A stretch of DNA of 64,000 nucleotides. Origin: Nitrospirota bacterium (GTDB lineage Bacteria > Nitrospirota > Nitrospiria > Nitrospirales > Nitrospiraceae). The stretch is from contig JAUXQT010000053.1 of the NCBI GenBank assembly GCA_030682135.1, positions 108,832 through 172,831 on the forward strand, in the 5' to 3' direction. The translations under genes and the position numbers were made by a program. The notes under the pieces were generated by a model. That model made no database searches and was not told where the DNA came from. It worked only from the letters and a program-made list of their open reading frames with translations. Shown one piece after another: positions 30,161 through 41,738 of the stretch (position 1 is the stretch's first letter; the number at the start of each line of letters is the position of its first letter).

Positions 30161-30800
30161 GCCGGTTCGTTTGCTCCTCGTGGACGACCACGAGGTGGTC
30201 CGTATGGGCCTGGACACGTTGTTCCGCAGAGCCGGGACGATTCAAGTTGTGGGCGAAGCTGACTCCGTCGCCTCCGCCGTGACCGAGGCGATCCGGCTTC
30301 GCCCCGACATTGTCCTGCTGGACCTCCGCCTGCCTGATGGCAGCGGCATTGAAGCCTGCCGGGAGATTTTGGGGGCCTGCCCCGATACTCATGTCGTCTT
30401 TCTCACGTCGTTTGCGGATGAGGATGCGGTGCTGTCGACCACGTTTGCCGGTGCGAAGGGGTATCTCTTGAAAACGATCGGGGGGAAGGCCTTGGTTCAG
30501 GCCATTCACGCCATAGCCGGAGGGCAGTCCATTCTCGATCCCGCCGTGACGGAGTCTGTCCTCGCTCGGATGCGATCCCTCTCGACGATGGACGCCAACG
30601 GTTACAGTATCACGTTGTCTCCCCAGGAGCGGCGGATCTTGCCCTTGGTCGCCGACGGGAAGACCAACAAGGAAATTGCCGCTGTCCTCGGCTTGAGCGA
30701 TAAGACGATCAAAAGCTATCTGTCCAATATCTTCGAGAAGCTTCAAGTCACTAGCCGCACGCAAGTCGCCGCCATGTTTATCAAGCAGCACCCCAACTAG
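30141..30800 (+). CDS. LuxR/NarL-family response regulator
   Basis: LLLVDDHEVVRMGL...DIVLLDLRLPDGSG; HTH LSPQERRILPLVADGKTNKEIAAVLGLSDKTIKSYLSNIFEKL; start set at ATG 30141, overlapping kinase end. Confidence 0.93.
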   Translation: MLAQAVKPVRLLLVDDHEVVRMGLDTLFRRAGTIQVVGEADSVASAVTEAIRLRPDIVLLDLRLPDGSGIEACREILGACPDTHVVFLTSFADEDAVLSTTFAGAKGYLLKTIGGKALVQAIHAIAGGQSILDPAVTESVLARMRSLSTMDANGYSITLSPQERRILPLVADGKTNKEIAAVLGLSDKTIKSYLSNIFEKLQVTSRTQVAAMFIKQHPN

Positions 30801-30971
30801 CTCCATTCGGCGGTAGCTGAGTACCGCCGAAAAATCTTCGCGCCCACCGTCTCCAGCCGATACCGCGCTCCCTATTTTTCGTCCATAGTGCCGGGACGTG
30901 GGGGTCTGATCTATGGCAGTGGCAGCAAAAGCCATCTGTGGCGAAATCAACCAGCGAGCCGCCATCGGCTG

Positions 30972-31760
30972 ATGGCGACGATTCTTGTGATTGCCGAAGG
31001 AGGGATACTGCTTGAGCAGCTCGATGCCGCGTTACGGCAGTTGGGGCATACGGTCACCCTCGCGACCGAGTGGCAGGCCGGGTGGATGTTGTTCGAGTCA
31101 ACGCATCCAAACATCACTATTCTGAGCCTCGACTTTGCAGATGGTGCTGGAATTGAGCTGCTCTGGAAGCTGCGGGCCGCAGATCCCGAAGCGGTTGTCA
31201 TCGGGTTAACAGGGGATGAAACTGGTGGGCAGTATCGTGGAGCCCGTGAGCTGGGCGCCAGCGTGGTACTGCAGAAGCCGTTCATGCCGGCGGATCTGGA
31301 CCAAGCCCTTCGCCAGGCGGCACCATCGGCTGACTCTGCTGGTCCAAGTGGCGGCCCACTGGCCTCTGTCCTTGTCGTCGATGATGAGGTGCCGATCCTG
31401 CAACTCCTTCGTAAGACGCTCGAAGGGGCTGGCTATCAGGTCTGGGAGGCATTGACCGGGCATGAAGGCCTGCGACAGGTCTGTGCACAGTCGATTGATG
31501 TGGTGATCACCGATATCTTGATGTCAGATATGGATGGCCTGGAGATGATCGGGGAGCTGCATCGGAACTTTCCAACAATCCGAATCATCGCGATCTCCGG
31601 CGGAAGCAAATATTTGGATTACTGTTCCGTAGCCAAGATGCTGGGGGCTCACGAAACACTGAACAAGCCGTTTGAGCTGCAAGAGCTTCTGGATGCAGTT
31701 GCTCGCCAGGTCGGTGAAATATCATATACGGATATGAAGACGACCGACCCTTCCTCGTAG
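30972..31760 (+). CDS. Tandem-receiver response regulator (first receiver degenerate)
   Basis: MATILVIAEGGILLEQ... and SVLVVDDEVPILQLLRKTL...DVVITDILMSDMDGLEM; LNKPFELQELLDAV. Confidence 0.85.
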   Translation: MATILVIAEGGILLEQLDAALRQLGHTVTLATEWQAGWMLFESTHPNITILSLDFADGAGIELLWKLRAADPEAVVIGLTGDETGGQYRGARELGASVVLQKPFMPADLDQALRQAAPSADSAGPSGGPLASVLVVDDEVPILQLLRKTLEGAGYQVWEALTGHEGLRQVCAQSIDVVITDILMSDMDGLEMIGELHRNFPTIRIIAISGGSKYLDYCSVAKMLGAHETLNKPFELQELLDAVARQVGEISYTDMKTTDPSS

Positions 31761-31902
31761 ACGCTCACACCACAGGACGAATCTTCTCCAGGGGCATCAA
31801 GAAATGGGGCGTGCCGAGCGCACGACTGGGTGAGGACGGGCGTGGGATTCAACAACCCTATGGGGGATAGCTCGGACCAAAACGGATCCGTAGAACGATC
31901 GC

Positions 31903-32355
31903 TTACCGCAATGAGATGACCAGGACCGTGAGCCACACGAGGGCGAAGATGAATGGCGAGAACAGCAAGTACCACTTCGATGGAACCGCCCCAAATGCTC
32001 TTGAAAGAGGCGAGACACGTTCCCGATAGGGCTTGGTTTGGAGGATCGAAAATCTGGAGTCGTTCGGGTACCGTGTTTGAAGTTCTTGCAGCTTATGTTG
32101 CCAAATGTCTTGAAATAAGACCGTCCTCCCGATCGAGAACATCCAGATCAGGCAGAAGACCGCCGCAGCCAAGTAGACATACCACTTTGACCCGCTCACG
32201 CCCCCGCTGATGTTGACCGCAGAGGCCAACAGGCCGTTGACCGCCAGCAGCATTTGCAGCTTGGTCGTCTTGATCGGATTTTCCTTCGACCATAAATCGA
32301 GGAGCACCTTGTAGTTCAGGTAATCCTGCTCGACTTGGCTCCCCTGATCACTCAT
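31903..32355 (-). CDS. Small multi-TM membrane protein, function unknown
   Basis: Hydrophobic segments LQMLLAVNGLLASAVNI, WYVYLAAAVFCLIWMFSI, WYLLFSPFIFALVWLTVLVISL; start likely MSDQGSQ. Confidence 0.6.
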   Translation of the reverse strand: MSDQGSQVEQDYLNYKVLLDLWSKENPIKTTKLQMLLAVNGLLASAVNISGGVSGSKWYVYLAAAVFCLIWMFSIGRTVLFQDIWQHKLQELQTRYPNDSRFSILQTKPYRERVSPLSRAFGAVPSKWYLLFSPFIFALVWLTVLVISLR

Positions 32356-32447
32356 CGTGCAATCTCCAAGATCGACCGGCGTAGAACTTGCGCAACGATA
32401 AGCAAATAGGACCATTCAGTCAATAGCGTATCCGCACGGGATGACAG

Positions 32448-32567
32448 ATGGCTGATAGCCGATGGCGTATGGTTCGGAACGATGGAGGTGGAGAGCAGGG
32501 AAGAGGCAGTCCATTGTTATCGATAGGTCGTCAGGATTCAGCGTAAGTGAGGCGTCTGATACCATTT
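32448..32567 (+). repeat. Direct repeat copy 1 flanking the MNT/HEPN module
   Basis: ATGGCTGATAGCCGATGGCGTATGGTTCGGAA...GTTATCGATAGGTCGTCAGGATTCAGCG; second copy at 33562-33678. Confidence 0.9.
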
Positions 32568-32655
32568 CAGCTCCTCTAACATTCTCCCTGCGGCGTGACT
32601 TTAGATTTGCTCGGTGCTACCATTCTTTCGTGCTTCGGCGGGGTAATCATCCGGA

Positions 32656-32973
32656 GTGAATCGTATGACAGTGGAAGAAAAGCTACACGTTTCCAAAGAA
32701 ACGATTGCGGAGTTCTGTCGGAAGTGGAAGATCGCTGAGTTTGCGCTCTTTGGCTCCGTCTTGCGCGATGACTTCCGACCGGACAGCGATGTGGATGTGC
32801 TGGTGGATTTTGATGCTCAGGCGACTCCCTCGCTGTTTGATTTTGTTGAAATCGAGGAGGAGCTGAGCCGACTGGTTGGACGGTCGATTGATCTTGTCGG
32901 AAAATCAGGGTTGAGAAACCCTTTCCGACGCCATGAGATCCTTCGTACGCGGCAGGTGATCTTTGCTGCCTGA
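32656..32973 (+). CDS. MNT-type minimal nucleotidyltransferase (antitoxin/AMP-transferase of MNT-HEPN system)
   Basis: FALFGSVLRDDFRPDSDVDVLVDFD, GSX10DXD motif; overlaps downstream HEPN gene. Confidence 0.88.
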   Translation: MNRMTVEEKLHVSKETIAEFCRKWKIAEFALFGSVLRDDFRPDSDVDVLVDFDAQATPSLFDFVEIEEELSRLVGRSIDLVGKSGLRNPFRRHEILRTRQVIFAA

Positions 32974-33322
32974 GGCGCGTGATGCCGCCCATTTATGGGA
33001 CATGATAGAAGCGGCACGCCGTATCCAGAAATATACAGAGGGACTGACGCTCGATCGGTATCTCAAGGACGATATGGTGCAGTCGGCTGTAGAGAGACGC
33101 CTTGAAATTCTCGGTGAAGCGGCCCGTCGTGTCTCGGATCCGTTCAAGCAGTCCCACCAGGAAATCCCTTGGCAGAAGATCATCGCACAACGGAATGTCT
33201 TGGCTCATGAGTATGGTGACATCGTTCCCATGCTTGTCTGGAAAACGGTCATCACCCATATCCCAATCCTGATTGCCCAACTAGAGCCGCTCATTCCTCC
33301 GGTCCCTCCAGTCACTCCCTGA
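32963..33322 (+). CDS. HEPN-domain (DUF86-like) toxin RNase
   Basis: QRNVLAHEYG matches RX4-6H; LKDDMVQSAVERRLEILGEAARRVS; TTG start in the overlap. Confidence 0.88.
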   Translation: MLPEARDAAHLWDMIEAARRIQKYTEGLTLDRYLKDDMVQSAVERRLEILGEAARRVSDPFKQSHQEIPWQKIIAQRNVLAHEYGDIVPMLVWKTVITHIPILIAQLEPLIPPVPPVTP

Positions 33323-33561
33323 ATCGTGTTGATGAAGAGTTGAACGATTCGCTGATACGCCAGAGCGCTCGCTTCAGTGCCTCCGCGCAACCCTCACGGC
33401 TCGGCCAGGCGGAATGCCTTCGGAAATTCCCTCGCAGACCCGGTCAGTTTCTGCTTTCTGATCCTCGGCGTGGTCCCACGCCTCCGGTGACCTCCGCTCC
33501 CGCCAGGCCCCACCACCAGCGACAACAGGAAACTCAGAATGCCACGGTTTTCATCGAGCGT

Positions 33562-33678
33562 ATGGCTGATAGCCGATGGCGTATGGTTCGGAAGATGGAG
33601 GTAGGGAGCAGGGAAGAGGTCGCCCGTTGTTATCGATAGGTCGTCAGGATTCAGCGGAAGTAAGGTGTCTGACACCAG
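33562..33678 (+). repeat. Direct repeat copy 2 flanking the MNT/HEPN module
   Basis: ATGGCTGATAGCCGATGGCGTATGGTTCGGAA...GTTATCGATAGGTCGTCAGGATTCAGCGGAAG; roughly 90% identical to 32448-32567 by hand alignment. Confidence 0.9.
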
Positions 33679-33769
33679 TTTTTCCCTTGATGTCATGTCT
33701 GTTTTCCGAAGCTAGCCGCATGTGCTACGGTCATAGCAGTTAAGAAAGGCCTATCAGGAGGTTAATCCA

Positions 33770-34732
33770 ATGAATGACTCAGTCGAGTGCCCAATCTGTC
33801 GGATGCGATGTAATGACGCGCGGCATCTTGGCGCTAAAGATGTTACAGAGTACGACTGTCCTCGATGTGGAAACTATTCGATCACTCACCAGGCCGTACT
33901 TAATATCGAGAATTCAGAAATGAGCAAGCAGGATAGAGCTAAGGTGGCTGCATATCTGAGAGAAAGGACTTTGCGGGGCGACTTACGCATTAGAATATTA
34001 AGTCAGCAGTTCCCCGACATGGAATTCGACACACCTGTAGCTACGATAAGTGAGATCATTAAAGATCATTTCCCTCGTACCGTCAGCGAGAGGCTTGATC
34101 GTGCTTTGAAAAACATTCACAGACTTTCTGAGCATTTAGGGGACGGAATTGATTTAGATCTGGAAATTGATGGTCCGGTGTTGTTTGCAGAGCATAAGGA
34201 TTCTTTCGATTTCATTGCGGACACATTGCAAGAGGCTGGATGGGTGAAGCTCAATCCCGTATTTGGCACACACGGAATTGTGCTGACCGCCCGTGGGCTC
34301 GAACGAATTGCAGAGTTGGAGCGGAATATCGTCGGCAAAGAATCCAAGCAAGCATTTGTGGCGATGTGGTTTGATAGTAGCCTTGCTAAGGTCTGGGAGG
34401 ACGGGTTTGAAAAATCCTGTGATGCTGCTGGCGGGTACAAGGCATTGCGCATGGATTTGACGGAACACAACCAAAAGATTTGCGATGCCATAATCGCAGA
34501 AATAAGAAAAAGCCGCTTTGTCGTAGCAGATTTCACTGGCCATCGGGGAGGAGTCTATTTCGAGGCGGGATATGCTCTGGGGTTAGGTATCCCTGTTATC
34601 TGGACGTGTCGAGAAGACGAGTTGGAGAAGACCCATTTTGATACGCGGCAGTACAACCACGTTGTTTGGAAGGATGAAAAAGATTTATTTGTGAAGCTCA
34701 AACGACGAATCGAAGCAACTATTTCAGCTTAG
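33770..34732 (+). CDS. Zinc-ribbon protein with C-terminal nucleoside 2-deoxyribosyltransferase/TIR-like domain
   Basis: CPICRMRC...YDCPRCGNYSIT; C-terminal FVAMWFDSSLAKVWEDGFEKSCD...EIRKSRFVVADFTGHRGGVYFEAGYALGLGIPVIWTC; aggaggt RBS. Confidence 0.72.
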   Translation: MNDSVECPICRMRCNDARHLGAKDVTEYDCPRCGNYSITHQAVLNIENSEMSKQDRAKVAAYLRERTLRGDLRIRILSQQFPDMEFDTPVATISEIIKDHFPRTVSERLDRALKNIHRLSEHLGDGIDLDLEIDGPVLFAEHKDSFDFIADTLQEAGWVKLNPVFGTHGIVLTARGLERIAELERNIVGKESKQAFVAMWFDSSLAKVWEDGFEKSCDAAGGYKALRMDLTEHNQKICDAIIAEIRKSRFVVADFTGHRGGVYFEAGYALGLGIPVIWTCREDELEKTHFDTRQYNHVVWKDEKDLFVKLKRRIEATISA

Positions 34733-34792
34733 GTTGTTCCTTCACCGAAAATTCTGTCGTTGGCGGTCTTTACTGTTCACTCTCTATCACGG

Positions 34793-34888
34793 CGGAGCGG
34801 GTGCAGGTGCTCCCTACTGTGCGCATTGACCGAGCACATTCTGATCGTGCGCGGTCAGCGAGCAAGGGGAGCATCTGCCCCGCTCCCT
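34793..34888. repeat. Structured intergenic element with conserved core (family I, copy 2)
   Basis: Outer arms GGAGCGGGTGCAGGTGCTCCCT / AGGGGAGCATCTGCCCCGCTCC; core CGAGCACATTCTGATCGTGCGCG at 34831-34853. Confidence 0.85.
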
Positions 34889-34900
34889 TGACTCCAAACA

Positions 34901-34928
34901 AAAAGGCCACCGTTTCCGGTGGCCTTTT
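34901..34928. terminator. Bidirectional terminator-like hairpin
   Basis: AAAAGGCCACCG-TTTC-CGGTGGCCTTTT. Confidence 0.85.
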
Positions 34929-34953
34929 CATTACTTCCTCTTCCTGATCTGGT

Positions 34954-35049
34954 AGGAGTGGTACGCGGGTGGTTCCTATTGCGCGCATCGAACGAGCACA
35001 GTTTTATCGTGCGCGTTCTGCGAGCACGGGAACCACCCCGCGCTGCTCC
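34954..35049. repeat. Structured intergenic element with conserved core (family I, copy 3)
   Basis: Outer arms GGAGTGGTACGCGGGTGGTTCC / GGAACCACCCCGCGCTGCTCC; core CGAGCACAGTTTTATCGTGCGCG at 34993-35015. Confidence 0.85.
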
Positions 35050-35053
35050 GTTC

Positions 35054-37569
<2,516 letters not shown>

Positions 37570-37692
37570 TGGCTCCTCAATGGTCGGTTGGCGATAGCCC
37601 ACGTATTGCCATGGAATACTAGTATGAGCGCGCCTCCTTTGTCTATTTCTTTCATGCCCTGGAATGCCGGGAGCGGCATCGCACAGGCTTGC

Positions 37693-37722
37693 TTGACACC
37701 CCTTTTCTGGCACTTGTAAGAT
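37693..37722 (+). promoter_or_regulatory. Candidate sigma70-type promoter upstream of resB
   Basis: TTGACA (37693-37698), 18-nt spacer, TAAGAT (37717-37722). Confidence 0.35.
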
Positions 37723-37885
37723 CACCGCGCTTTGCCATTCTCGCCTCTTTTCTCTGCGATGCCATTAGGGCGCGTCTGGGATTGGCCTTCTCTCCCCGGG
37801 CCACGATCGTTCTTCCGTGCAAGGCCGCGTATCCAACGAGCGGTGACAGGCTGTGCCTCGTGATGAGAAAGGGATTGTCAATACG

Positions 37886-39328
37886 ATGAATGGTCAGTCG
37901 GACGCGATTCCCGAACGACAGAGTCCCCGATCCCCCGCTCCAAGGTTGGGATGGGAGGAGTTCTCTCGCGAGCTCGTCGAGTTCTTCGCCTCGATCAAGC
38001 TGGCGATGTTCCTCTTTCTGTTCATCGCCATCACCGCCACGATCGGGACGGTCATTCAACAGAACGAACGGCCGGAATCCTATATTCAAGAGTACGGAGA
38101 GAATACCTATCGGTGGTTTCTCCGGCTGGGCTTTATCGATGTCTACCACACCTGGTGGTTTACCAGTCTCCTCGGGCTCCTCTGCGTCAACTCGCTCACC
38201 TGTTTCTATAAGCGGTTTCCCGGTGTCTGGCGGTCGATGAAACAAGACCGGGTCAGCGTGTCGCTGGATTTTGTGAAGGGGATGAAGCAGCAGGCCGAGG
38301 TCTCGATCGCAAGCAACAAGGAAGTCGTGTCCCAGCAGTTGGCGCAACATTTTATCGAAAAGGGCTATAAGGTCCTGGCGAAGAATGACCCAGGTGAGGT
38401 GACGATCTATGCGACCAAGGGAGTCCTGGGACGCGTCGGCGCACATATGGCGCATTTGAGTGCGACCGTGATTATCGTTGGCGGCTTGATCGGCACCTAT
38501 TATGGGTTCCAGGAATTCGGGGTCTGTCTCGAAGGGCAGACCTACCATATCCCACGGGGCAACTTCGACATCAAGGTCGATAAGTTCTGGATCGACTATC
38601 ACGAGAACGGGTCTGTGAAGTCCTACAACAGTACCCTGACTGTTATTGACGGGGGCAAGTCGGCTGTCACCAAGACCATCTCAGTCAACGATCCCCTGGT
38701 CTACAAAGGTATTTGGTTCTATCAGTCCAGTTACGGGGATTCCTGGGATCAGGTCGAGGTGGCGCGGGTCAACATCAAGGATAAAGCGACGGACAAGGTC
38801 CTCAAGACCGTCGATCTGGAGTGGCATAAGGAGCAGACGGTTGCCGATCTCGATCTGAAACTATCGATCACCGATTTCGTGGCAGACTTTGCCTTCAACT
38901 CGACGGAGAAGAAGGTATTTTCCAAGACTGTGGAACATGCGAACCCTGCGATCAGATTGGCGGTGAATGAGCGGAACTCGGTCCAGTCGACGCCCTGGGT
39001 GTTCTATCAGTTTCCGGACCTCTTCGATATTAAAGAGTCGAAATACCAGTTCGAATTGGTGGCGTACAAGCCGAAGAAGTTTACCGGTCTTCAGATCGCC
39101 AAGAATCCCGGGATCAATATCGTCTGGACCGGCTCGACCATGATCGTGGTGGGGATTACCCTTTCGTCCTTTATCTTCCACCGCCGGATCTGGATGAAGA
39201 TCGTTCCGGCCCCGGAGGGGGTGACGGTCTATGTCGGCGGCACGACGCATAAGAGCCAGATCGACTTTCAGCGGGAGTTTCGAAAGTTGACGGACAAGCT
39301 CCGCACCTTCTCGGCCTCTCCGGTATGA
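37886..39328 (+). CDS. resB: ResB-like cytochrome c biogenesis protein
   Basis: SIKLAMFLFLFIAITATIGTVIQQN...WWFTSLLGLLCVNSLTCFYKR, System II ResB. Confidence 0.9.
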   Translation: MNGQSDAIPERQSPRSPAPRLGWEEFSRELVEFFASIKLAMFLFLFIAITATIGTVIQQNERPESYIQEYGENTYRWFLRLGFIDVYHTWWFTSLLGLLCVNSLTCFYKRFPGVWRSMKQDRVSVSLDFVKGMKQQAEVSIASNKEVVSQQLAQHFIEKGYKVLAKNDPGEVTIYATKGVLGRVGAHMAHLSATVIIVGGLIGTYYGFQEFGVCLEGQTYHIPRGNFDIKVDKFWIDYHENGSVKSYNSTLTVIDGGKSAVTKTISVNDPLVYKGIWFYQSSYGDSWDQVEVARVNIKDKATDKVLKTVDLEWHKEQTVADLDLKLSITDFVADFAFNSTEKKVFSKTVEHANPAIRLAVNERNSVQSTPWVFYQFPDLFDIKESKYQFELVAYKPKKFTGLQIAKNPGINIVWTGSTMIVVGITLSSFIFHRRIWMKIVPAPEGVTVYVGGTTHKSQIDFQREFRKLTDKLRTFSASPV

Positions 39329-39427
39329 GCCGTGACACGATGAGGGTTTGGTTGAGTAGTCAAACTGCCGCTGTATTGAGTATGATGACGATTGGTATGT
39401 TGGCCTGAATCGATCGCGGAGGACACG

Positions 39428-40342
39428 ATGGTCCGATCCCTGTTTCTGTTCGACATGACGTTTTGGCTCTATCTCGCCGCTCTGACCCTCTATATCGCCT
39501 ATCTCTTTGCGCGCCGTCCGGCGATGGCCTTAGCTCCTGCCGGCCATTCAACGGATAACTTCGATGAACGAGATGGAGCCTGGGCTACCCAATTGGGTCA
39601 GATCGCCACGTTGATTACGGTGTTTGGATGGATCGTGAATACCGGCGCCCTGTTCACGCGGGCCTTCGAGCGGATGCAGACGTCGGGGACCTTTGCGCCC
39701 TGGTCCAATCAGTTCGAGGCGATGGCCTATGTGTCCTGGGCGATTATTCTGGGTTATGTGCTGCTGGAGTTGCGCTACAAGATTAAAGCTATCGGCGCCT
39801 TCGTGGTGGGCATCGGGTTTATTGCGATGGGTGCGGCTTCGCTGTTGCCCTATCGATACCAGACGGCAGAACCGCTCGTGCCAGCGTTGAATAGCTATTG
39901 GATTTATATCCATGTGTCGATCACGCTGACCAGCTATGCGGCATTTGCGATGGCCGGTGGTTTGGGTGTGATGTACCTCTTCAAGGAACGGGCGGAACGA
40001 CGGGGGAGCACCTCCCGCTTCTACGCCGCCTTTCCGGATCTCGAGACCATCGATGAGTTAGGCTACAAAGCCATTACGGTCGGCTTTCCCTTGCTGGCCT
40101 TCGGCATTATCCTTGGGGCGATGTGGGCCAACTATGCCTGGGGCGGTTATTGGAGTTGGGATCCGAAAGAGACCTGGTCGCTGATCGTCTGGCTGATCTA
40201 CGGAGCCTACATTCATGCCAGAATGACGCGCGGGTGGGAGGGGCACCGCGCCGCCGTCTATGCGATCTTCGGCTTCTTGATGGTCGTGTTCTGTTTCTGG
40301 GGCGTGAACTTCCTGCTCTCAGGCCTCCATGCCTATGCATAA
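39428..40342 (+). CDS. ccsB: Cytochrome c biogenesis protein CcsB/ResC
   Basis: CcsA family WANYAWGGYWSWDPKETWSLIVWLIYGAYIHARMTRGW. Confidence 0.93.
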   Translation: MVRSLFLFDMTFWLYLAALTLYIAYLFARRPAMALAPAGHSTDNFDERDGAWATQLGQIATLITVFGWIVNTGALFTRAFERMQTSGTFAPWSNQFEAMAYVSWAIILGYVLLELRYKIKAIGAFVVGIGFIAMGAASLLPYRYQTAEPLVPALNSYWIYIHVSITLTSYAAFAMAGGLGVMYLFKERAERRGSTSRFYAAFPDLETIDELGYKAITVGFPLLAFGIILGAMWANYAWGGYWSWDPKETWSLIVWLIYGAYIHARMTRGWEGHRAAVYAIFGFLMVVFCFWGVNFLLSGLHAYA

Positions 40343-40985
40343 GCCCGAGCACAGCGGGAAAGGCGAGACAGGCGAGACGCGCAATCTTGGCGTTTCGCGC
40401 GAGTCCCGCTCGTCGCGCATGGGAATCGTCTTGGTCGGCGCCGCCATTCTCGCGGTGGTGTTCGGCATCGTCTGGATGCAGAGCGCGCAGTATGAGCTGC
40501 TGACGGTGGGGAAGCCGGCGCCTGACTTTGCCCTGACCGATCTGAACGACAAGCCCCAGCGGCTCTCGGATTTTCGAGGCAAGGTGGTGTTTCTGAATTT
40601 TTGGGCGACCTGGTGCAAACCCTGCCGTGAAGAAATGCCTTCGATGGAAGTGCTCCATAAGAATTTCGAGAAGGACGGCTTGGTGGTTCTGGCTGTCAGC
40701 ATCGATCGCGTAACGACGACCAAAGACATCCCTCCGTTTATCAAGGGTATGAATCTGACCTTCCCTGTTTTGATCGATTCCTGGGGAAAGACCGACAAGC
40801 CGTATAAACGTATGGGCGTCCCGGAAACGTTTATCATCGACCAGCAGGGCGTCATTCGAGAGATTGTGATCGGGCCGCGGGATTGGACAAGACTCGATAG
40901 CTTGCAAGTGTTGACCAAGTTGCTCAACGTGACTCCCAAAGCCGCAGATGTTCAATCATTGGACGGTGGAGCGAGGAAGGGATGA
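40329..40985 (+). CDS. TlpA/ResA-like thioredoxin-fold protein
   Basis: GKVVFLNFWATWCKPCREEMPSMEVL; N-terminal signal anchor. Confidence 0.92.
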   Translation: MPMHKPEHSGKGETGETRNLGVSRESRSSRMGIVLVGAAILAVVFGIVWMQSAQYELLTVGKPAPDFALTDLNDKPQRLSDFRGKVVFLNFWATWCKPCREEMPSMEVLHKNFEKDGLVVLAVSIDRVTTTKDIPPFIKGMNLTFPVLIDSWGKTDKPYKRMGVPETFIIDQQGVIREIVIGPRDWTRLDSLQVLTKLLNVTPKAADVQSLDGGARKG

Positions 40986-41521
40986 TGAGGCTGGTCATTG
41001 TTGGAATCGTGGCCGTGCTGATGGTCACGCTGGTCGGGATCGGTGGGGCTGCAGCGCCGGACATTCTTCCGGTTGCTGAGCGCAACGTCGTGAAACTGGG
41101 TGAGCCTGCCCCGAACTTCCGCCTTCGAGACTTGAACGGCCAGATGGTTTCATTGTCTGACTTGCGTGGCAAAGTGGTGTTGCTGAATTTTTGGGCGACC
41201 TGGTGTGGCCCTTGCCGGGTGGAGATGCCGGCGATGGAAGAGCTCTACCGGACATTTTCACGGAATGATTTTGAAATTCTCGCTGTGTCCACCGATGCGC
41301 AAGGCGCGTCGATCACCAGGCCGTTTCAGCAAGAGAACCACCTCACGTTTCCCATCCTCCACGATGCCGATTATCGTGTCGGATTGACCTATGGGGCCAG
41401 GAGTCTTCCTATGACTTTTATGGTGGACCGGCAAGGAATTGTCCGGCACCAAATTTTCGGCGCGCGCGACTGGGCAGCGGCTGAGGCACATCAGCTGGTG
41501 CAGATGTTGATGAAGTCGTAA
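40982..41521 (+). CDS. TlpA/ResA-like thioredoxin-fold protein (second copy)
   Basis: GKVVLLNFWATWCGPCRVEMPAMEEL; ATGA overlap with previous CDS. Confidence 0.92.
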   Translation: MMRLVIVGIVAVLMVTLVGIGGAAAPDILPVAERNVVKLGEPAPNFRLRDLNGQMVSLSDLRGKVVLLNFWATWCGPCRVEMPAMEELYRTFSRNDFEILAVSTDAQGASITRPFQQENHLTFPILHDADYRVGLTYGARSLPMTFMVDRQGIVRHQIFGARDWAAAEAHQLVQMLMKS

Positions 41522-41523
41522 CA

Positions 41524-41643
41524 GGATGCTGAAACAGTCCGTCAGCATCGTTCTCGCATCGCTCAGAGGCTCAACGTACCACAAGGGTACGCCTCGCCTC
41601 TTCGCTCGCTGCGGCCTTGCTGAGCGGACCGTTTGAGCATCCT
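41524..41643. repeat. ~120-bp palindromic intergenic element (family II, copy 2)
   Basis: AGGATGCTGAAACAGTCCGTCAGCATCGTTCTCG...CAACGTACC..GGGTACGCCTC...GCGGCCTTGCTGAGCG..TTTGAGCATCCT. Confidence 0.85.
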
Positions 41644-41738
41644 GCGTGGATTTCGCCTGTTGTTTCAAATAGGCAGATCAGTAAATTTTCGGCGCACTCA
41701 CAGAGTATTTTCGTAGTCTGCTAGGAGCCTGTCAGACC

